Source: an uncultured Bacilli bacterium | GTDB taxonomy: Bacteria; Bacillota_I; Bacilli_A; RF39; UBA660 | NCBI GenBank assembly: GCA_944331815.1 | Contig: CALVIQ010000108.1 | Coordinates: 1 to 8,681, forward strand | Length of the DNA stretch: 8,681 nt | Direction: 5' to 3' | In this document: piece by piece, positions 5,913-8,681 of the stretch | How positions within the stretch are numbered: the first letter of the stretch is position 1 | Layout of the letters: every line of letters begins with the position of its first letter | Program-made: the position numbers and the translations under genes | The notes under the pieces: generated by a model | The model's input: only the letters and a program-made list of their open reading frames with translations | Databases searched by the model: none | Told to the model about the DNA's origin: nothing

Positions 5913-6898
5913 TTATATAAAGTTGCAAACATGATAGCTTTGATTGTATGTAATCTATTTTCAGCTTCATCAAAAACTTTAGATTGTTTTGATTCAAAAA
6001 CTTCATTAGTTACTTCCATTTCTCTTAAACCAAACTTCTCATGTATTTCTTTTCCTATTGTTGTTTTTAAATCATGGAATGATGGTAAACAATGCAAGAA
6101 TATTGCATCACTACTAGCTAAACTCATCAATTCTTTGTTTACTTGATAAGGTTTTAATAATTTAATTCTTTCTTCCCAAATACTAGCATCTTCACCCATT
6201 GAAACCCAAACATCAGTATATAATACATCAGCATTTTTAACAGCTTCTTTTGGATCTTCAATAAATTCAACTGTAGAATTATATTTTTTAGCAAATTCCT
6301 TACATTGATTTATTAAATCATTACTTGGAAATAATTTATTTGGCGAACAACAAACAAAATTGATTCCTAATTTAGAACAAACAACCATTAATGAATTAGC
6401 AACATTATTACGGCCATCACCTAAAAATACTAATTTTTTACCACGAACTTCTCCAAAATGTTCTTTTACTGTCATTATATCAGCTAACATTTGTGTTGGA
6501 TGAAATTCATTAGTTAAACCGTTCCATACTGGAACTTTAGAATATTTGGCAAGTTCTTCAACAATTTCTTGATCAAACCCACGATACTCTATACCATCAT
6601 ACATTCTAGATAATACTCTAGCTGTATCTTCAATACTTTCTTTTTTACCCATTTGTGAGCCTGTTGGACCTAAATATGTTACTCCCATACCTAAATCCAT
6701 AGCCCCAACTTCAAAAGCACATCTTGTTCTAGTTGAGTCTTTTTCAAATAATAAAACAACATTTTTTCCTCTTAAATAAGCATGATTTTTTCCTTCTTGT
6801 TTCTTTTTCTTAAAAAGAATAGCTAATTTGATTAAATAGTCAATTTCTTCTGGTGTATAATCAATTAACTTTAAAAAATCTCTTCCATAAAAATTCAT
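5909..6898 (-). CDS. arcB: Ornithine carbamoyltransferase, catabolic
   Basis: ArcB splits citrulline with phosphate into ornithine and carbamoyl phosphate, the second step of arginine deimination. The 329 residues fit the family. The carbamoyl-phosphate site is STRTRC (55-60), with SQMGKKES (81-88) and HPTQ (133-136). The ornithine/citrulline side shows DVWVSMGE (229-236) and HCLP (269-272) with Cys270, and ENRLHT is near the C-terminus. The sequence alone does not separate catabolic from biosynthetic enzymes; the position between arcA and arcC does. ATG 6898 starts 1 bp after the arcA stop, with AAGGGAG in the last arcA codons as ribosome binding site. The 3' end overlaps arcC by 4 bp. Confidence 0.96.
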   Translation of the reverse strand: MNFYGRDFLKLIDYTPEEIDYLIKLAILFKKKKQEGKNHAYLRGKNVVLLFEKDSTRTRCAFEVGAMDLGMGVTYLGPTGSQMGKKESIEDTARVLSRMYDGIEYRGFDQEIVEELAKYSKVPVWNGLTNEFHPTQMLADIMTVKEHFGEVRGKKLVFLGDGRNNVANSLMVVCSKLGINFVCCSPNKLFPSNDLINQCKEFAKKYNSTVEFIEDPKEAVKNADVLYTDVWVSMGEDASIWEERIKLLKPYQVNKELMSLASSDAIFLHCLPSFHDLKTTIGKEIHEKFGLREMEVTNEVFESKQSKVFDEAENRLHTIKAIMFATLYK

Positions 6899-6899
6899 A

Positions 6900-8141
6900 T
6901 TACATCTCCCTTTCTAATGGCATACTCATACATCTTGGACCTCCACGTCCTCTTGATAATTCTGCACTATTCATTTCTAGTACTCTTATACCATGCTTTC
7001 TTAACACTTCATTAGTTTCTTCATTTCTATCATAAACAATAACTACTCCTGGTGCTATACATAATGTATTAGATCCATCATTCCATTGTTCCCTTTCAGA
7101 AGCTATTTTATCTCCTCCTGCACATGGAATTAAAGTTATATGCCTTCCTAAATAATGTGATAAAATGTTTTCTAATGAATCATTAATTTCTTTAACATTT
7201 AAATCTTCATCACTATCAGGAATGTCTCCTTCTGTAATTTCAAATACTTGTAAAGTATCCATTATACCTGGATGATATGTAAATTTATCATAATCAATTT
7301 GCGTAAATACTGTATCTAAATGCATAAATGCACGACTATTTGGAATATTAAACGCTAAAACTGTATCAATTTTACAATCCTTATCTTTAAATAAATTTTT
7401 AGCTAATTGATCGATTGCCTCTGGACAAGTTCTTTGCGAATATCCAACAGCTAAAATATGTTCATTTAAATTTAAGACATCACCACCTTCAATATGATGA
7501 GGTAAATATCTATCATAATATAGTGATAATTGACCTTTAAATTCTGGATGATATTCAAATATATATTCAGCATAAATTGTTTCCCTATTTCTAGTTACTG
7601 AATACATTTTATTTAAAGATACACCATTACCAATACTTGCAAATGGATCTCTTGTAAAATATAAGTTAGGCATTGGTTTTGCTAAGAATTTAGATTCTTC
7701 ACTAACTAAATCGACTAAAGATTTTTCAATTTCTCTTTTTTCTCGGTCTAATTCTCCAATTTGAATTCCTTCCATAGTTTTTAAAACTAATTCTTTAGTA
7801 TCTTTAATATTATTTAAATATTCATATACTAAATTTTTATATTTAGGAGTTCTAATACCTGCTTCATAAATAAATTGTTTTAAAAATTTTTCCTTAACAC
7901 TAGGATTAAACATTAAAACCTCAGTCATTAAATCTTCCAAATATACTACTTCTACTCCATTTTCTCTTAAAATAGAAGCAAATTGATCATGTTCTTTTTG
8001 TGCCACTGGTAAATAAGGAATATCATCAAATAATAACTCACTTAATGTGTCAGGAGTTAAATTTAATAATTCCTTGCCAGGACGATGTAATAAAACTTTT
8101 TTTAATTTTTTTATTTCACTATTAACTTTTATAGCGCTCAC
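6900..8141 (-). CDS. arcA: Arginine deiminase
   Basis: ArcA hydrolyses arginine to citrulline and ammonia, the first step of the pathway. The 413 residues fit the family (about 405-415). The active-site set is complete: Asp165 in YFTRDP, Glu218 and Asp221 in HHIEGGD, His274 and Asp276 in MHLDT, and the nucleophile Cys404 in GPRCMSMP. Other landmarks are KVLLHRPGKEL (15-25) and LLFDDIPYLP (36-45). The start is GTG at 8141, 4 bp after the upstream ABC ATPase stop; AAGGGTGA, overlapping that stop codon, is the ribosome binding site. The N-terminus aligns well with the typical family opening (V-x-S-E-I-x-x-L-K-K-V), which supports this start. Glu218 and the GPRC motif argue for arginine deiminase and not a related guanidino-group enzyme. 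Confidence 0.97.
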   Translation of the reverse strand: MSAIKVNSEIKKLKKVLLHRPGKELLNLTPDTLSELLFDDIPYLPVAQKEHDQFASILRENGVEVVYLEDLMTEVLMFNPSVKEKFLKQFIYEAGIRTPKYKNLVYEYLNNIKDTKELVLKTMEGIQIGELDREKREIEKSLVDLVSEESKFLAKPMPNLYFTRDPFASIGNGVSLNKMYSVTRNRETIYAEYIFEYHPEFKGQLSLYYDRYLPHHIEGGDVLNLNEHILAVGYSQRTCPEAIDQLAKNLFKDKDCKIDTVLAFNIPNSRAFMHLDTVFTQIDYDKFTYHPGIMDTLQVFEITEGDIPDSDEDLNVKEINDSLENILSHYLGRHITLIPCAGGDKIASEREQWNDGSNTLCIAPGVVIVYDRNEETNEVLRKHGIRVLEMNSAELSRGRGGPRCMSMPLEREM

Positions 8142-8145
8142 TTTT

Positions 8146-8681
8146 TCACCCTTTCAAAAATTCTTTTAACCTTTCTGTTTTTGGATTATTAAATAATTCT
8201 TTAGGACTACCACTTTCTAAAATTTTACCTTCATCCATAAAAATTATTTTTGTTGCAAAATTAGAAGCAAAATTTAATTCATGTGTTACAACAATCATTG
8301 TCATTCCTTCTTTAGCAACATCTTCCATTAAATTAAGTACTTCTTCAATCATTTCTCTATCCAAAGCTGATGTTGGTTCATCAAACAAAATCACCTTAGG
8401 ATTAGTCATTAACGCTCTTATAATGGCTACTCTTTGTTTTTGTCCACCTGATAAATCAGCAGGATAATTATTTTCTTTATCTTCTAATTTAATTTGTTTT
8501 AAATATTCTCTAGCTTTTTTTATAGCTTCTTGTTTACTTAATAATTTAGTTTTAATAGGAGCTAAAGTAATATTTTCTAAAACTGTTAAATTTTCAAATA
8601 AATTAAATGATTGAAATACCATACCAATTTCATGAGTATTATGTATTTTTGTAATATCTTTGTTGTCAAAATATATCTTAC
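8146..8681 (-). CDS. Polar amino acid ABC transporter ATP-binding protein (GlnQ/ArtM-like), 5' end cut by window edge
   Basis: This is the ATPase subunit of an amino acid importer, acting at the inner face of the membrane. The frame is open to the right edge and holds 177 complete residues; the ATG at 8622 is internal, because family sequence (KIYFDNKDIT) precedes it. Visible are the Q-loop GMVFQ (19-23), the signature LSGGQKQR (76-83), Walker B VILFDEPTS (96-104), the D-loop SALD (104-107) and the H-loop THE (His133). Walker A and about 55-60 N-terminal residues lie beyond the window. The SFNLF after the Q-loop and the close of the protein fit the PAAT group (glutamine, arginine, histidine and similar). 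Its stop is 4 bp before arcA, so it is in the arc operon and arginine is a plausible substrate; that is inference from context. Confidence 0.9.
   Translation of the reverse strand, partial: KIYFDNKDITKIHNTHEIGMVFQSFNLFENLTVLENITLAPIKTKLLSKQEAIKKAREYLKQIKLEDKENNYPADLSGGQKQRVAIIRALMTNPKVILFDEPTSALDREMIEEVLNLMEDVAKEGMTMIVVTHELNFASNFATKIIFMDEGKILESGSPKELFNNPKTERLKEFLKG

Noticed and set aside
5652..7035. Small + strand reading frames at 5652-5843, 5931-6146 and 6853-7035
   Set aside because: They lie opposite arcA, arcB and arcC, whose motifs are complete, and have no ribosome binding site or recognisable product.
8146..8622. ABC ATPase starting at the ATG at 8622
   Set aside because: This methionine is inside the Q-loop (GMVFQ), and family sequence continues upstream to the window edge.
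1..8681. Reassigned TGA codon (mycoplasma code), suspected from the low GC
   Set aside because: Tryptophan is encoded by TGG throughout, and TGA ends arcB and the ABC ATPase gene at the expected family lengths.
1..8681. CRISPR array, tRNA or rRNA genes, insertion sequence or prophage
   Set aside because: I found no regularly spaced repeats, cloverleaf-like sequence, transposase motif or phage gene on either strand.

Overview
The window comes from a very AT-rich, low-GC Gram-positive bacterium (Bacillota). The evidence is the overlapping yqeG-yqeH pair, which is typical of that phylum, strong Shine-Dalgarno sites (AGGAG, GAGGTG, AAGGGAG), and an arginine deiminase operon with a streptococcus-like gene order. 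The standard bacterial code applies: tryptophan is TGG, and TGA is a real stop at the ends of arcB and the ABC ATPase gene, so this is not a code-4 mycoplasma. I cannot name a genus. A gut- or host-associated Bacilli or Erysipelotrichia-type lineage is a reasonable guess.

Left block (1-3438). A class-I glutamine-amidotransferase-like hydrolase (peptidase C26, PuuD-like) enters from the left edge on the + strand. It runs tail-to-tail into yqeG-yqeH on the - strand, with the two stop ends overlapping by 23 bp. The hydrolase's likely terminator therefore lies inside the 3' end of yqeH. yqeG (HAD phosphatase) and yqeH (circularly permuted ribosome-assembly GTPase) overlap by 8 bp and share one promoter. 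Divergent from yqeG is an FkbM-family SAM methyltransferase on the + strand. It converges on a 108-residue protein of unknown function (- strand) that has its own promoter.

Right block (3484-8681, all - strand). This is one tightly packed operon, read from the right edge leftwards: polar amino acid ABC transporter ATPase (cut by the window edge), arcA (arginine deiminase), arcB (ornithine carbamoyltransferase), arcC (carbamate kinase) and arcD (YfcC/DcuC-type arginine/ornithine antiporter). Junctions are 4 bp, 1 bp, a 4-bp overlap and 1 bp, and the operon closes with a clear rho-independent terminator that overlaps the arcD stop codon. Together the genes import arginine, convert it to ornithine, ammonia and CO2, yield one ATP per arginine, and export the ornithine. 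All the catalytic motifs I looked for in ArcA, ArcB and ArcC are present. The operon's promoter and any ArgR/ArcR regulator lie outside the window.

No stretch longer than 300 bases lacks a gene; the two real intergenic gaps (2069-2174 and 3439-3511) hold promoters, ribosome binding sites and a terminator. I see no RNA gene, mobile element, CRISPR array or phage-like gene. I find no convincing new biological system. The items most worth a second look are the terminator buried in yqeH, the ABC ATPase joined to arcABCD, the short YqeH and the unknown 108-residue gene.
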